39,909 bases of DNA from Lachnospiraceae bacterium. GTDB lineage: Bacteria; Bacillota; Clostridia; Lachnospirales; Lachnospiraceae. This document shows, piece by piece, positions 22,315 through 31,307 of the stretch (the stretch's first letter is position 1; each line of letters begins with the position of its first letter). The notes below the pieces were generated by a model, which saw nothing but the letters and a program-made list of their open reading frames with translations, was not told the origin of the DNA and did not search any database. Made by a program: the position numbers and the translations under genes. The DNA is taken from the NCBI GenBank assembly GCA_017457865.1, contig JAFTGN010000080.1, positions 1-39,909 of the forward strand, read 5' to 3'.

Positions 22315-24153
22315 TTGAAGACAAATCGCAGAGGAATGGGTTTTTGGCTCCTGATTTTGGGTGCCTGCCTGATTTTTTCCTACTTATGGAGTTTGAAAAG
22401 TCTGGGGATGGATAATATCACCTATAACCAGTACCAGGAGGAAGTAGAAAGCGGAGCGGTACAGTCCGTTCGAATTGAACAGAATAAGGAGATTCCTACC
22501 GGTGTGCTGTGTTTGCAGATAGGTGACAAAGAAGAAGAGATTTACGTGGCAGATGTGAATGCGGAGATGGAGTATCTGATGGAACATGGTGTGACAGTCA
22601 GTTTCTCAGATGTACAGCGTGACAGCATTATGCTGACAGTGGTATTTCCGATCTTACTTGTATTTTTGATCTGTATGGTCGTATTTTTTGTGATGAATGT
22701 CCGAATGGGGCAGGCCGGTGGTGGTGGCAACGCCATGATGAATTTTGGTAAAAGTCGTGCCCAGATGATGAGAGACGGAGACAATCCGGTGACTTTTGAC
22801 AAGGTAGCCGGGTTGGCAGAGGAAAAGGAAGCATTGGCAGAGGTGGTGGATTTCCTGCGAAATCCCAAAAAGTATACGGATTTGGGTGCGCGGATTCCAA
22901 AGGGCATGATTTTGGTAGGTCCTCCTGGAACCGGCAAGACGTTGCTTGCAAAGGCAGTGGCAGGAGAAGCCGGGGTGCCGTTTTTCAGTATTTCCGGTTC
23001 TGATTTCGTGGAAATGTTTGTAGGTGTGGGTGCATCTCGTGTCCGTGACCTGTTTGAACAAGCCAAGAAAAATGCGCCATGCATTGTGTTTAATGATGAG
23101 ATTGATGCAGTGGCACGACAAAGAGGAACCGGTATGGGCGGTGGACATGATGAGCGGGAGCAGACACTGAATCAACTGTTGGTAGAGATGGATGGATTTG
23201 GGGTAAACGAAGGCATCATTGTGATGGCAGCCACCAACCGTGTGGATATCTTAGATCCGGCCATTCTTCGTCCGGGACGTTTTGACCGAAAGATTGCAGT
23301 CGGCCGTCCGGATGTACGGGGGAGACAGGAAATCTTACAGGTACATGCTAAGAATAAACCTTTGGGAGATGATGTCAATCTGGAACGTGTGGCACAGACC
23401 ACAGCGGGATTTACCGGTGCGGATTTGGAAAATCTGTTAAATGAAGCTGCTATTTTGGTGGCAAAAAATGGAGGTCATTTCCTGACACAGGAAAGCATCG
23501 ATAAGGCATTTATCAAAGTGGGTATCGGAGAGGAGAAACACTCCCGTGTGATTTCCGATAAGGAAAAACGGATTACTGCATATCATGAGACCGGTCATGC
23601 CATTTTGTTCCATGTACTGCCAGATGTGGGACCGGTGCATACAGTTTCCATCATTCCCACTGGTGTGGGGGCTGCTGGTTATACGATGCCGCTTCCGGAA
23701 AAGGATGAGATGTTCCATACAAAGGGATGGATGTTACAGGATATCATCGTCAGTCTGGGAGGTCGTGTGGCAGAAGAACTGATTTTCCACGATGTGACCA
23801 CAGGTGCATCTCAGGACATCAAGCAGGCCACCAATCTGGCCAGAGCCATGGTGACCAAATACGGGATGTCGGATCGTCTGGGAATGATTCATTATGGATC
23901 AGATGATGAAGAAGTATTCATTGGCCGTGATTTGGCACATACACGCAGCTATAGTGAAAAAGTGGCTGCTGCAATCGATGAGGAGGTTAAAGAAATCGTA
24001 GATAAGTGTTATGCCAGAGCAAAGGAATTGATTCTGGCAAATGAACAGGTACTGCATGCTTGTGCACAATTGCTTCTGGAGAAGGAAAAGATTACCGGTG
24101 CGGAATTTGAAGCGCTGTTTCCCGAACAGATGCCAGAGGTGTTTGAATTTTAA
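22315..24153 (+). CDS. ftsH: ATP-dependent zinc metalloprotease FtsH
   Basis: The start is TTG 22315 behind AAAGGAGG. Two membrane helices (about 7-25 and 103-125) flank a small external domain; the AAA module follows with Walker A GPPGTGKT (202-209), the pore loop [13 protein letters not shown] and the arginine-finger region RPGRFDR. The zinc site is HETGH (424-428). FtsH removes damaged membrane and regulatory proteins and influences sporulation. One oddity: Walker B reads IVFNDEID, with N260 where FtsH proteins almost always have isoleucine. The catalytic D261-E262 are intact, so activity may survive. Confidence 0.96.
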   Translation: MKTNRRGMGFWLLILGACLIFSYLWSLKSLGMDNITYNQYQEEVESGAVQSVRIEQNKEIPTGVLCLQIGDKEEEIYVADVNAEMEYLMEHGVTVSFSDVQRDSIMLTVVFPILLVFLICMVVFFVMNVRMGQAGGGGNAMMNFGKSRAQMMRDGDNPVTFDKVAGLAEEKEALAEVVDFLRNPKKYTDLGARIPKGMILVGPPGTGKTLLAKAVAGEAGVPFFSISGSDFVEMFVGVGASRVRDLFEQAKKNAPCIVFNDEIDAVARQRGTGMGGGHDEREQTLNQLLVEMDGFGVNEGIIVMAATNRVDILDPAILRPGRFDRKIAVGRPDVRGRQEILQVHAKNKPLGDDVNLERVAQTTAGFTGADLENLLNEAAILVAKNGGHFLTQESIDKAFIKVGIGEEKHSRVISDKEKRITAYHETGHAILFHVLPDVGPVHTVSIIPTGVGAAGYTMPLPEKDEMFHTKGWMLQDIIVSLGGRVAEELIFHDVTTGASQDIKQATNLARAMVTKYGMSDRLGMIHYGSDDEEVFIGRDLAHTRSYSEKVAAAIDEEVKEIVDKCYARAKELILANEQVLHACAQLLLEKEKITGAEFEALFPEQMPEVFEF

Positions 24154-24167
24154 GTGATTTACAATGG

Positions 24168-24200
24168 ACGGTGGCAGAAGAGATTCTGTCGCCGTTCTTT
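24168..24200 (+). terminator. Terminator after ftsH
   Basis: ACGGTGGCAGA (24168-24178) pairs with TCTGTCGCCGT (24185-24195), using two GU pairs, followed by TCTTT. The rest of the gap to 24460 holds the glycosidase promoter and leader; I see no gene. Confidence 0.65.
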
Positions 24201-24347
24201 GTCTGGAAGCAGACCATGGAAAATGACATAGAAAGCGAATCACTGTGAGGGTATGGGGCAGTCAAGAAACTGTTTGTGTCATGAGAGGAAACCAGGAAAG
24301 TTTCGAAAATAAAATGAAAAATCCATAAAAATAGCGAAAAAATTACA

Positions 24348-24376
24348 TTTACTGTACATGAGAATTATAGTATAAT
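24348..24376 (+). promoter_or_regulatory. SigA promoter of the GH13 gene
   Basis: TTTACT (24348-24353) and a perfect TATAAT (24371-24376) are 17 bp apart. The leader is about 80 bases and contains GGGGGTTTTGC, loosely similar to the interior of the MITE at 6271-6404. Confidence 0.6.
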
Positions 24377-24460
24377 AAATAATAATGATTTAGCTATTAT
24401 GATCTGCGGGGGTTTTGCACAGCGAAATTCCGGGTTCTTTCGTTGATATGGAGGATTGGG

Positions 24461-26527
24461 ATGAGAATACAGTACAGTTTAGATCGAAATGCATTGTTTA
24501 GTGACGAATCCGCAAATTACCGCGTGCCGGAAGAGCCGGAAGCTGGTGATCGGGTGAAAATCCGCTTTCGTGCCGGATATGAAAATGTAGATAGTATATA
24601 TTTGATGTATCAAACGGTAGAGCATAAGATGAAGAAAGTCTGTTCTACCGGTGTGTTTGATTATTATGAAGCAGAAGTACAACTGGGCGAAGAGCCATTG
24701 ACCTATTATTTTGAAGTGGTAAAAGATAGAGAACATACGTATTATGATAAGACTGGTTGTACCAGTGTGCCCAAGGAGCAGTATCACTTTAAAGTGACTC
24801 CGGGGTTTCATACACCTGCCTGGGCCAAAGGAGCAGTCATTTATCAGATTTATGTAGATCGCTTTTTTAACGGAGACCCTGCCAATGATCCCTTGAGTCA
24901 TGAATATTCTTATGTAGGTGGTCACAGTTTACAGGTGACAGATTGGAACAAATATCCGGATACACTGGATGTGAGATGTTTTTATGGTGGAGATTTGCAG
25001 GGGGTATGGCAGAAGCTGGATTATCTGCAGAGTTTAGGAGTAGATGTGATTTACTTCAATCCATTGTTTGTATCCCCTTCCAATCATAAATATGACATTC
25101 AGGATTATGATTATATCGACCCGCATTTTGCGGTTATCCAGAAAGATGAAGGGGAGTTGCTGCCGGATGACAGCATTGACAATAGCCTTGCCACCCGTTA
25201 CATCAGTCGTGTCACTTCTAAGGAAAATCTGGAAGCCAGCAATGCTTTTTTTGCAGAGCTGATGGAGGAGATTCATAAACGCGGCATGCGGGTGATTTTG
25301 GATGGTGTGTTCAATCATTGCGGTTCTTTTAACAAATGGATGGACAGGGAACGGATTTATGAAGGGGCGGAAGGCTATGAAGCCGGTGCCTATGAATCTA
25401 AGGACAGTCAGTATCGTGACTTCTTTGATTTTTGGGGAAATGACTGGCCGTACAATGGACAATATGAAGGCTGGTGGGGGCATGATACCTTGCCGAAGTT
25501 GAATTTTGAGGGATCTCAAACTTTATATGAGTATGTGATGCGCATTGGGGCAAAATGGGTTTCGGCGCCGTATCATGTGGATGGATGGCGTTTGGATGTG
25601 GCAGCTGATTTGGGACATAGCGAAGCATTTAATCATAAATTCTGGCATGATTTTCGAAAATCTGTCAAGACAGCCAATCCGGAAAGTATCATTTTGGCAG
25701 AACATTATGGAGATCCTTCTGCATGGATACAAGGTGACCAATGGGATACGGTCATGAATTATGACGCATTTATGGAGCCGGTCACCTGGTTTTTGACAGG
25801 GCTGGAAAAGCACAGTGATGAATTTAATGGAAATCTGTATGGTAATGGGGAATGGTTTTTCAATGCCATGATTTATAACATGAGTAAATTTCAACGCCCT
25901 TCCCTGGATGTGGCCATGAATGAATTATCCAATCATGATCATTCCCGATTTCTGACCAGAACCAATCATACAGTGGGGCGTACTAATACATTGGGAGCGG
26001 AAGCTGCTGATCAGAATGTCAATAAGGGCATTATGAAGGAAGCAGTCGTCATCCAAATGACATGGCCGGGAGCACCAACCATTTATTATGGAGATGAGGC
26101 GGGTCTGGCAGGATGGACCGATCCGGATAACCGTCGTACCTTCCCATGGGGCAGAGAAGACTGGGATCTGGTGGAGTTTCACCGTTATATGATTCGTATC
26201 CATAAGGAGTTTTCCTGTTTCATTTCCGGTTCTGTCAAACCGCTTTTGTGGGGATCCCACATCATTGCCTATGGACGTTTTGATGGCAGGAGCAAGGCGG
26301 TGATTGCCATAAACAATCGTGCAGAGGAACAGCACATGGAGATTCCGGTATGGGAGGCAGAGGTACCATTTGATTGTCGGATGCTGCGGGTCATGGAAAG
26401 CAACCGGGACAGTTACAATGTAGGGCGTACCCAGGTGGAAGTCCATGGAGGTGTGCTTCGTTATATGGTAAAGGGATATTCAGCCGTGGTTTTTGTATAT
26501 GAATGTGAAAATTTCCAGGAAATTTAA
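24461..26527 (+). CDS. GH13 alpha-glucan hydrolase (neopullulanase/cyclomaltodextrinase-like)
   Basis: ATG 24461 follows GGAGG by six bases. Residues 1-115 form an N-terminal beta domain of the CBM34 kind (DRVKIRFRAGYENVDSIYL, FDYYEAEVQLG). The catalytic barrel begins AVIYQIYVDRFFNGDP, with GGDLQGVWQKLDYLQSLGVD and VILDGVFNHCG. The nucleophile lies in DGWRLDVAADLGH, the acid/base in ILAEHYGDP, and the third acid in NHDHSRFLTR. A C-terminal beta domain closes the 688 residues. No signal peptide is seen, so it probably degrades maltodextrins or cyclodextrins inside the cell. Exact specificity is not deducible. Confidence 0.88.
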   Translation: MRIQYSLDRNALFSDESANYRVPEEPEAGDRVKIRFRAGYENVDSIYLMYQTVEHKMKKVCSTGVFDYYEAEVQLGEEPLTYYFEVVKDREHTYYDKTGCTSVPKEQYHFKVTPGFHTPAWAKGAVIYQIYVDRFFNGDPANDPLSHEYSYVGGHSLQVTDWNKYPDTLDVRCFYGGDLQGVWQKLDYLQSLGVDVIYFNPLFVSPSNHKYDIQDYDYIDPHFAVIQKDEGELLPDDSIDNSLATRYISRVTSKENLEASNAFFAELMEEIHKRGMRVILDGVFNHCGSFNKWMDRERIYEGAEGYEAGAYESKDSQYRDFFDFWGNDWPYNGQYEGWWGHDTLPKLNFEGSQTLYEYVMRIGAKWVSAPYHVDGWRLDVAADLGHSEAFNHKFWHDFRKSVKTANPESIILAEHYGDPSAWIQGDQWDTVMNYDAFMEPVTWFLTGLEKHSDEFNGNLYGNGEWFFNAMIYNMSKFQRPSLDVAMNELSNHDHSRFLTRTNHTVGRTNTLGAEAADQNVNKGIMKEAVVIQMTWPGAPTIYYGDEAGLAGWTDPDNRRTFPWGREDWDLVEFHRYMIRIHKEFSCFISGSVKPLLWGSHIIAYGRFDGRSKAVIAINNRAEEQHMEIPVWEAEVPFDCRMLRVMESNRDSYNVGRTQVEVHGGVLRYMVKGYSAVVFVYECENFQEI

Positions 26528-26545
26528 AAAAATTGCAAAAAGGAC

Positions 26546-26574
26546 TTGCTTTTTTGGAGTAAATGAGGTAAGAT
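26546..26574 (+). promoter_or_regulatory. SigA promoter of the tRNA cluster
   Basis: TTGCTT (26546-26551) and TAAGAT (26569-26574) are 17 bp apart, 37 bp before the first tRNA. Confidence 0.55.
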
Positions 26575-26611
26575 TGTCTTTGTCAGTGCTTGCATGAGTG
26601 CTGACGAACGT

Positions 26612-26693
26612 GGGTGGTTTCCCGAGTGGCCAAAGGGGACAGACTGTAAATCTGCTGCAACATGCTTCGGTGGTTCGAATCCACCACCACCCA
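26612..26693 (+). tRNA. tRNA-Tyr (GTA)
   Basis: The acceptor arms GGGTGGT and ACCACCC pair perfectly, and the discriminator is A. The anticodon GTA (26646-26648) sits in the loop CTGTAAA between GCAGA-type stems. A long variable arm typical of bacterial tRNA-Tyr is present, and the T-arm reads GGTGG-TTCGAAT-CCACC. CCA is not encoded. A hairpin TCGATAC-GAAA-GTATCGA follows at 26696-26713. Confidence 0.92.
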
Positions 26694-26773
26694 CTCGATA
26701 CGAAAGTATCGAATTGATATTGTATATCGGATAGATGTGCGATATTAATGACGGAATCAGATATGTGGATTCT

Positions 26774-26846
26774 GCCCAGATATCTCAGTTGGTAGAGCAG
26801 AGTACTTAAAATCATCGTGTCGCTGGTTCGATTCCGGCTCTGGGCA
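26774..26846 (+). tRNA. tRNA-Phe-like gene with UAA anticodon, possibly a pseudogene
   Basis: The acceptor GCCCAGA/TCTGGGC and the T-arm GCTGG-TTCGATT-CCGGC pair well, and the overall backbone is that of bacterial tRNA-Phe with a short variable loop. The anticodon loop reads CTTAAAA (anticodon TAA, 26807-26809) instead of CTGAAAA. The anticodon stem GAGTA/TCATC has two adjacent mismatches, and the D-stem begins with T10 opposite C25. Relative to the usual tRNA-Phe, all four changes are G to T or C to A (positions 10, 30, 34, 41). It is not a leucine tRNA, which would have a long variable arm. Either it is decaying or these are sequencing errors. Confidence 0.6.
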
Positions 26847-26850
26847 TTTT

Positions 26851-26921
26851 GCGGGTGTAGTTCAATGGTAGAACACCAGCCTTCCAAGCTGGATACGTGG
26901 GTTCGATTCCCATCACCCGCT
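26851..26921 (+). tRNA. tRNA-Gly (TCC)
   Basis: The acceptor GCGGGTG pairs with CATCCGC-like CACCCGC, and the loop CTTCCAA carries the anticodon TCC between CCAGC and GCTGG. The T-arm is GTGGG-TTCGATT-CCCAT. The gene lies four bases behind the tRNA-Phe-like gene, so they share a transcript. The discriminator is T and CCA is not encoded. Confidence 0.93.
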
Positions 26922-26959
26922 TCTCACAAATTTTGAAAATAAAATTTGTGAAAAAGTTG

Positions 26960-26988
26960 TTGACAAATAGATGTAGATGTGATAAGAT
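26960..26988 (+). promoter_or_regulatory. SigA promoter of tRNA-Gly (GCC)
   Basis: TTGACA (26960-26965) and TAAGAT (26983-26988) are exactly 17 bp apart, 33 bp before the tRNA. This tRNA therefore has its own transcript. Confidence 0.75.
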
Positions 26989-27021
26989 TTATATCGTTGA
27001 GATCAACAAGCAATTGAATAT

Positions 27022-27094
27022 GCGCGAGTGGCTCAGTTGGTGGAGCACGACCTTGCCAAGGTCGGGGCCGCGGGTTCGAGTCCCGTCTCGCGCT
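27022..27094 (+). tRNA. tRNA-Gly (GCC)
   Basis: The acceptor GCGCGAG pairs with CTCGCGC, the anticodon loop CTTGCCAA carries GCC between the stems GACCT-like and AGGTC, and the T-arm is CGGG-TTCGAGT-CCCG. A strong terminator follows directly. Confidence 0.92.
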
Positions 27095-27098
27095 CTTG

Positions 27099-27127
27099 AA
27101 ACTCCTTGTATATGCAAGGAGTTTTTT
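27099..27127 (+). terminator. Terminator of tRNA-Gly (GCC)
   Basis: AAACTCCTTG (27099-27108) pairs with CAAGGAGTTT (27115-27124) across TATATG and runs into a T-tract. Confidence 0.88.
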
Positions 27128-27223
27128 GTGTAACAGGACTTTCCTATTAGGTAACAGAAAAAATCTGTCACCAAAAGGTAAGATCAGCAGAGCACATGCA
27201 TTTGCCTTTTCTGCGTTGCTTGC

Positions 27224-27252
27224 TTTACTTTTCTAGAGATTTCTCTTATAAT
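27224..27252 (+). promoter_or_regulatory. SigA promoter of the HtrA-like gene
   Basis: TTTACT (27224-27229) and TATAAT (27247-27252) are 17 bp apart. The leader to the start at 27355 is about 95 bases. Confidence 0.6.
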
Positions 27253-27354
27253 AAAGTATATGGGAACTATTCAGCACGGCTGTTTCCTTTTGGAATCGGG
27301 TGATGAGAATATGAGCCGCAGCATTTGCGGCTGGTCTTACTGAAGGAGGGTGTC

Positions 27355-28689
27355 ATGACAGATCATACGTCAGACAAGAACCTGGAATCAGAGGAAAAGT
27401 CATTTATCAAAGAGAAAATGGCAGCACCGACGAGGGGAAAGGCATTTTATGCAAAGATCGTTTTGGCAGTCATCGGAGGATTGCTTTTATTTGGCATTGC
27501 CACGGGGACTTCATTTGCGCTGATGATGCATCATCTGGGAAAAGAAGTGTCAGAAACACAGTCGGAAATCGACATTCCATTTGAACGGGATACGATACCG
27601 GAGACAGTAGAAGCTTCTATAGAAACAGAAGATTCGACGGAGGCAGAAGTGCCGGAAATCCAGAATGAGGCAGATGCAGACGAGAAGAGGGAAGCGCTCC
27701 TGGGTATGTTGAGAGAATTAAATGGGGACAGTATGCTGTCAGAACTGGTCAATGACTCTTTGTATACTGCATATGAAAATGCGGCTTGTTCTCTTGTGAC
27801 AGTACGAAACAGTGCAGGGGATGCGGAAGCGTTTTATGCAGAATCAGATACGGTAGAAACATTTGGTGTCATTGTGGCCATGTCAGATTATGAAGCAGTG
27901 GTATTGTTCCCAAGTGAGCCGTTGAACCTGGAGGCGCCTTTTCAGGTGCAGATTCAGGAATATGGAGTTGAAGCGGTATTGAAGCAGGTGGATTCTCTTA
28001 CAGGCATTGCGGCATTGACGGTGAACTTGCGACAGCTTCCGGATGGCATACGGGGTGGTCTGTCGGCCATTGGACTGGGAAATTCTTATAATGTGAAACT
28101 GGGAGACAGGATTCTTCTGGCGGGCAGTCCGTTGGGGATGACTGGTTCTGCCATTGCCGGCAATGTAACTTATGTGAAAAAGGAAGTACACATTTCAGAT
28201 ACAGTGATACGGTTGATTTATACAGACATACCGACTGCCTATGAGGTGGGCGGCATCTTGTTGAATGCCAAAGGAGAACTGGTGGGCTGGTTGACATCCC
28301 GCTATAGCGACAGTACTTTGAGCCGCTGGACGGCGGCAGTGGGCATTTCTGAATTAAAATCTGTGATGGAAGATTTGATCCTGGGGCAGGACACCGCATC
28401 GTTAGGCGTAGTAGTCAGAAGCATTGCATCGTCATTGGCAGAATCTCTGGAATTGCCAGAGGGGTTGTATGTGACCGATGTAGACAGCCAGAGTCCGGCT
28501 TATGAGGCAGGGATCCAGAAGGGGGATGTGATTACAGCCATAGAGGATGTGGAAATGCGTTCTGTGCGCAGTTTGCAGAATTTTCTGGAAGATGCGGAGC
28601 CGGGAGCAGAGGTGACGGTGAAGGTCATGCGCCTGGGAAGAGATGCTTATAAAGAAGTCAGTTTTGTTGTAGAATTGGGTAGCAGATAA
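27355..28689 (+). CDS. HtrA/DegP-like membrane protein with PDZ domain, apparently a pseudoprotease
   Basis: ATG 27355 follows AAGGAGGG. A cytoplasmic N terminus is followed by one membrane helix (about 33-58), a long acidic linker (60-125), a trypsin-like S1C domain (about 140-345) and a C-terminal PDZ domain (LGVVVRSIASSLAESLEL, VDSQSPAYEAGIQKGDVI, LQNFLEDAEPGAEVTVKVMR). The fold-defining strands of HtrA are present (LGDRILLAGSPLGMTGS). The catalytic triad seems lost: GNSGG is replaced by YEVGG (V298 for Ser), the TDLAV aspartate by G217, and the NHV histidine segment by LFPSEP. It may bind misfolded proteins or regulate a partner instead of cutting. Confidence 0.82.
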   Translation: MTDHTSDKNLESEEKSFIKEKMAAPTRGKAFYAKIVLAVIGGLLLFGIATGTSFALMMHHLGKEVSETQSEIDIPFERDTIPETVEASIETEDSTEAEVPEIQNEADADEKREALLGMLRELNGDSMLSELVNDSLYTAYENAACSLVTVRNSAGDAEAFYAESDTVETFGVIVAMSDYEAVVLFPSEPLNLEAPFQVQIQEYGVEAVLKQVDSLTGIAALTVNLRQLPDGIRGGLSAIGLGNSYNVKLGDRILLAGSPLGMTGSAIAGNVTYVKKEVHISDTVIRLIYTDIPTAYEVGGILLNAKGELVGWLTSRYSDSTLSRWTAAVGISELKSVMEDLILGQDTASLGVVVRSIASSLAESLELPEGLYVTDVDSQSPAYEAGIQKGDVITAIEDVEMRSVRSLQNFLEDAEPGAEVTVKVMRLGRDAYKEVSFVVELGSR

Positions 28690-28738
28690 GAAAAAGAAAC
28701 TGTGAAGAAATTGAACCATTACAGGAAAATAGTAGGAA

Positions 28739-28770
28739 GTGTCAAGTTGTGTCGTGGCACAGTTTGACGC
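28739..28770 (+). terminator. Hairpin after the HtrA-like gene
   Basis: GTGTCAAGTTGTG (28739-28751) pairs with CACAGTTTGACGC (28758-28770) with three GU pairs, followed by only TTT. A weak terminator or attenuator ahead of yhaM. Confidence 0.5.
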
Positions 28771-28789
28771 TTTGAAATGGAGGAGTCAG

Positions 28790-29731
28790 ATGTATATCAG
28801 TGAATTGCGTGAAGGACAACGTGTGAGTCAGGTTTTTTTGTGTAAAAACAAAACAGTGGCCACAACCAAGGCAGGCAAGACTTATTATTCCCTACAATTA
28901 CAGGATAAGACGGGCCTGTTAGATGGAAAAGTGTGGGATTTGAACAATGGCATTGAACATTTTGAAGCAATGGAGTTTATTCAGGTAGATGGAGAAGTGA
29001 CGGTATTTGCTTCGGCATTGCAGTTGAACATCCGCCGCATCCGAAGGGCCAGAGAGAATGAATATGTGGTAGGAGATTATTTTCCGGTATCCAGTAAAAA
29101 TATTGATGCCATGTACCAGGAACTGATGCAGTATGGGGATAAGATCAAGAATGAGAAGATGAGACAGCTGGTACAAAGCTTTTTTGTAGAGGATGCAGAT
29201 TTCATCAAGCGTTTTAAAAACCATTCCGCAGCCAAAAGTGTACACCACGGTTTCATCGGCGGATTGCTGGAGCATACTCTTGCAGTAACCAAGTTGTGTT
29301 ATTTTTATTGCGGCATGTATCCCACTTTGAATCGTGATCTGCTTTTAGCAGCTGCCATGTTTCATGACATTGGCAAGCTGGAGGAGTTGTCTCCATTCCC
29401 ATCCAATGATTATACAGACGAAGGACAGTTGCTGGGACACATTGTGATTGGATGTGAGATGGTGGGAGCACGGATCCGCACCATTCCAGGATTTCCCGAG
29501 AAAACGGCCGCAGAACTGCGCCACTGTATTCTGGCACATCATGGAGAGTTTGAGTACGGTTCTCCTAAGAAGCCGGCGTTAATGGAAGCCCTGGCCTTGA
29601 ATTTTGCAGACAATACCGATGCCAAGCTGGAAGTGATGATCGAGGCACTCAGCGGCAATGTAAATGGAGAGTGGATGGGCTTTAACCGTTTCCTGGATAG
29701 CAATATTCGCAAGAGTACAGAGCTGGAGTAA
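28790..29731 (+). CDS. yhaM: 3'-5' exoribonuclease YhaM family (OB-fold plus HD domain)
   Basis: ATG 28790 follows GGAGG by six bases; an upstream start would cross the hairpin. The 313-residue length equals that of Bacillus YhaM. The N-terminal OB-fold reads KTVATTKAGKTYYSLQLQDK with GLLDGKVWD. The HD phosphohydrolase domain carries KSVHHGFIGGLLEHTLAVTK, AMFHDIGKLEEL and LRHCILAHHGEFEYGSPKKP, which supply the metal ligands. YhaM shortens single-stranded RNA and DNA 3' ends. A strong terminator follows. Confidence 0.93.
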   Translation: MYISELREGQRVSQVFLCKNKTVATTKAGKTYYSLQLQDKTGLLDGKVWDLNNGIEHFEAMEFIQVDGEVTVFASALQLNIRRIRRARENEYVVGDYFPVSSKNIDAMYQELMQYGDKIKNEKMRQLVQSFFVEDADFIKRFKNHSAAKSVHHGFIGGLLEHTLAVTKLCYFYCGMYPTLNRDLLLAAAMFHDIGKLEELSPFPSNDYTDEGQLLGHIVIGCEMVGARIRTIPGFPEKTAAELRHCILAHHGEFEYGSPKKPALMEALALNFADNTDAKLEVMIEALSGNVNGEWMGFNRFLDSNIRKSTELE

Positions 29732-29800
29732 AGGGACAGATGATTGTGAAATGGTGACAATGAACATTGTTTATGAATTTTTATCCCAAAAACATGCTAG

Positions 29801-29837
29801 AAACGCTGCTGCTTTTTAGAGAACAGCAGCGTTTTTT
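29801..29837 (+). terminator. Terminator after yhaM
   Basis: AAACGCTGCTG (29801-29811) pairs perfectly with CAGCAGCGTTT (29824-29834), followed by TTTG. It ends 12 bp before the next start codon. Confidence 0.85.
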
Positions 29838-29849
29838 GAAAGGATTTTT

Positions 29850-31307
29850 ATGCAGAAGAATGAAATCGTGACGGTGACAATAGAGGATCTGAGTCAGAAT
29901 GGAGAGGGTATCGGTAAAGCAGATGGCTACACACTGTTTATCAAAGGGGCTGTCATTGGCGATCAGGTGCGTGCCAGAATCATCAAGGCAAAAAAGACCT
30001 ATGGATATGCCCGCATAGAGGAATTACTGGAGCCTTCCCGTCATCGTGTTACACCTGCCTGTTCCATTGCGGGTCCCTGTGGCGGCTGTCAGTTACAAAA
30101 TATGAGTTATGAAGCGCAGCTGGCATTTAAACAGAAGAAAGTAGAGGATAGCTTTACCAGATTGGGACACTTTACAGAGGTGCCCATACTGCCCATTCGG
30201 GGGATGAAGGATCCTTTTCGTTATCGCAATAAAGCCCAGATTCCGGTGTCACGGGATAAGAATGGGCGGCTGATTGCCGGATTTTATGCGGGACGGACTC
30301 ACTCTGTGATTCCACAGGAGGATTGTCTGCTTGGTGTGCCGGAAAATGCAGCCATTACCAGAATGGTGCTGGCACATATGGAACAGTACCATATCCCGCC
30401 TTATGAGGAAGAAACGGGCACCGGTCTGCTGCGCCACATTCTGATTCGAAAAGGATTTGCCACAGGGGAACTGATGGTGTGCCTGATTATCAATGGGGAT
30501 CGTTTTCCAAAGATGGAGGAACTGACCAGACAGCTGTTGACCATACCTGGTATGACAGATATTTCCCTGAATCTCAACAAAGAGCGCAACAATGTGATTT
30601 TGGGGCATACCATTTGCCAGATTTACGGACAAGGGTATATTACAGATTATATTGGCAATGTGGCGTATCATATTTCACCCTTGTCTTTTTATCAGGTGAA
30701 TCCTATCCAGACAGAGGTGTTGTACAGTACAGCGTTAGACTATGCCGGTCTGACTGGACAGGAAACGGTATGGGACCTGTACTGCGGCATCGGCACCATT
30801 TCCCTGTTTCTGGCACAAAAAGCAAAGCAGGTGTATGGGGTGGAGATCGTAGAAGCGGCTATTCAGGATGCCAGGGACAACGCAGAACTGAATCAACTGC
30901 ACAATGCAGAATTCTTTGTGGGAAAGGCAGAGGAAGTATTGCCCCGGAAATACCAGGAGGAACACATTCAGGCGGATGTGATCGTGGTAGATCCGCCCAG
31001 AAAAGGTTGTGAGAGAGCAGTATTGGATACGATGATTCAGATGGCGCCAAAGCGTATTGTGTACGTCAGTTGTGATCCGGCAACCCTTGCAAGAGATGTG
31101 AGAGTGCTGGTGGATGCAGGGTACCAGTTGGAGAAAGTAAAGCCGGTAGATATGTTTGGAGGTACTTATCACGTAGAGACTGTGTGCCTCTTGAGCAACC
31201 GAAAATGCAAACCGGATTCCTATGTGAAGTGGAAGCTGGATATGGAAGATTACTATAGAATCAAAGACACAGAGGCGAATAAAGAAAGGTCCCGCCTTGG
31301 CGTTTGA
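29850..31307 (+). CDS. rlmD: 23S rRNA (uracil-5-)-methyltransferase, RumA/RlmD family
   Basis: ATG 29850 follows AAAGGA. Residues 1-55 form a TRAM domain (VTVTIEDLSQNGEGIGKADG). A cysteine set CSIAGPCGGCQLQ, with C39-type spacing, can hold an iron-sulfur cluster. The Rossmann methyltransferase part has the SAM motif WDLYCGIGTISLFLA, VVDPPRKGC and the catalytic-cysteine motif YVSCDPATLARD. These define the RumA/RlmCD group that makes 5-methyluridine in 23S rRNA. Gram-positive members often modify two sites, so the exact target is uncertain. The extreme C terminus abuts the mobile-element remnant and may be altered. Confidence 0.9.
   Translation: MQKNEIVTVTIEDLSQNGEGIGKADGYTLFIKGAVIGDQVRARIIKAKKTYGYARIEELLEPSRHRVTPACSIAGPCGGCQLQNMSYEAQLAFKQKKVEDSFTRLGHFTEVPILPIRGMKDPFRYRNKAQIPVSRDKNGRLIAGFYAGRTHSVIPQEDCLLGVPENAAITRMVLAHMEQYHIPPYEEETGTGLLRHILIRKGFATGELMVCLIINGDRFPKMEELTRQLLTIPGMTDISLNLNKERNNVILGHTICQIYGQGYITDYIGNVAYHISPLSFYQVNPIQTEVLYSTALDYAGLTGQETVWDLYCGIGTISLFLAQKAKQVYGVEIVEAAIQDARDNAELNQLHNAEFFVGKAEEVLPRKYQEEHIQADVIVVDPPRKGCERAVLDTMIQMAPKRIVYVSCDPATLARDVRVLVDAGYQLEKVKPVDMFGGTYHVETVCLLSNRKCKPDSYVKWKLDMEDYYRIKDTEANKERSRLGV

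Noticed and set aside
22542-23175. Antisense frames opposite ftsH
   Set aside because: FtsH is certain; the antisense frames have no starts with sites and no domains.
24400-24440. Second MITE copy before the GH13 gene
   Set aside because: Only a short internal stretch (GGTTTTGC and following bases) resembles the MITE; terminal repeats and a target duplication are absent.
26774-26846. Genuine tRNA-Leu (UAA)
   Set aside because: There is no long variable arm, the body is that of tRNA-Phe, and the anticodon stem is mismatched.
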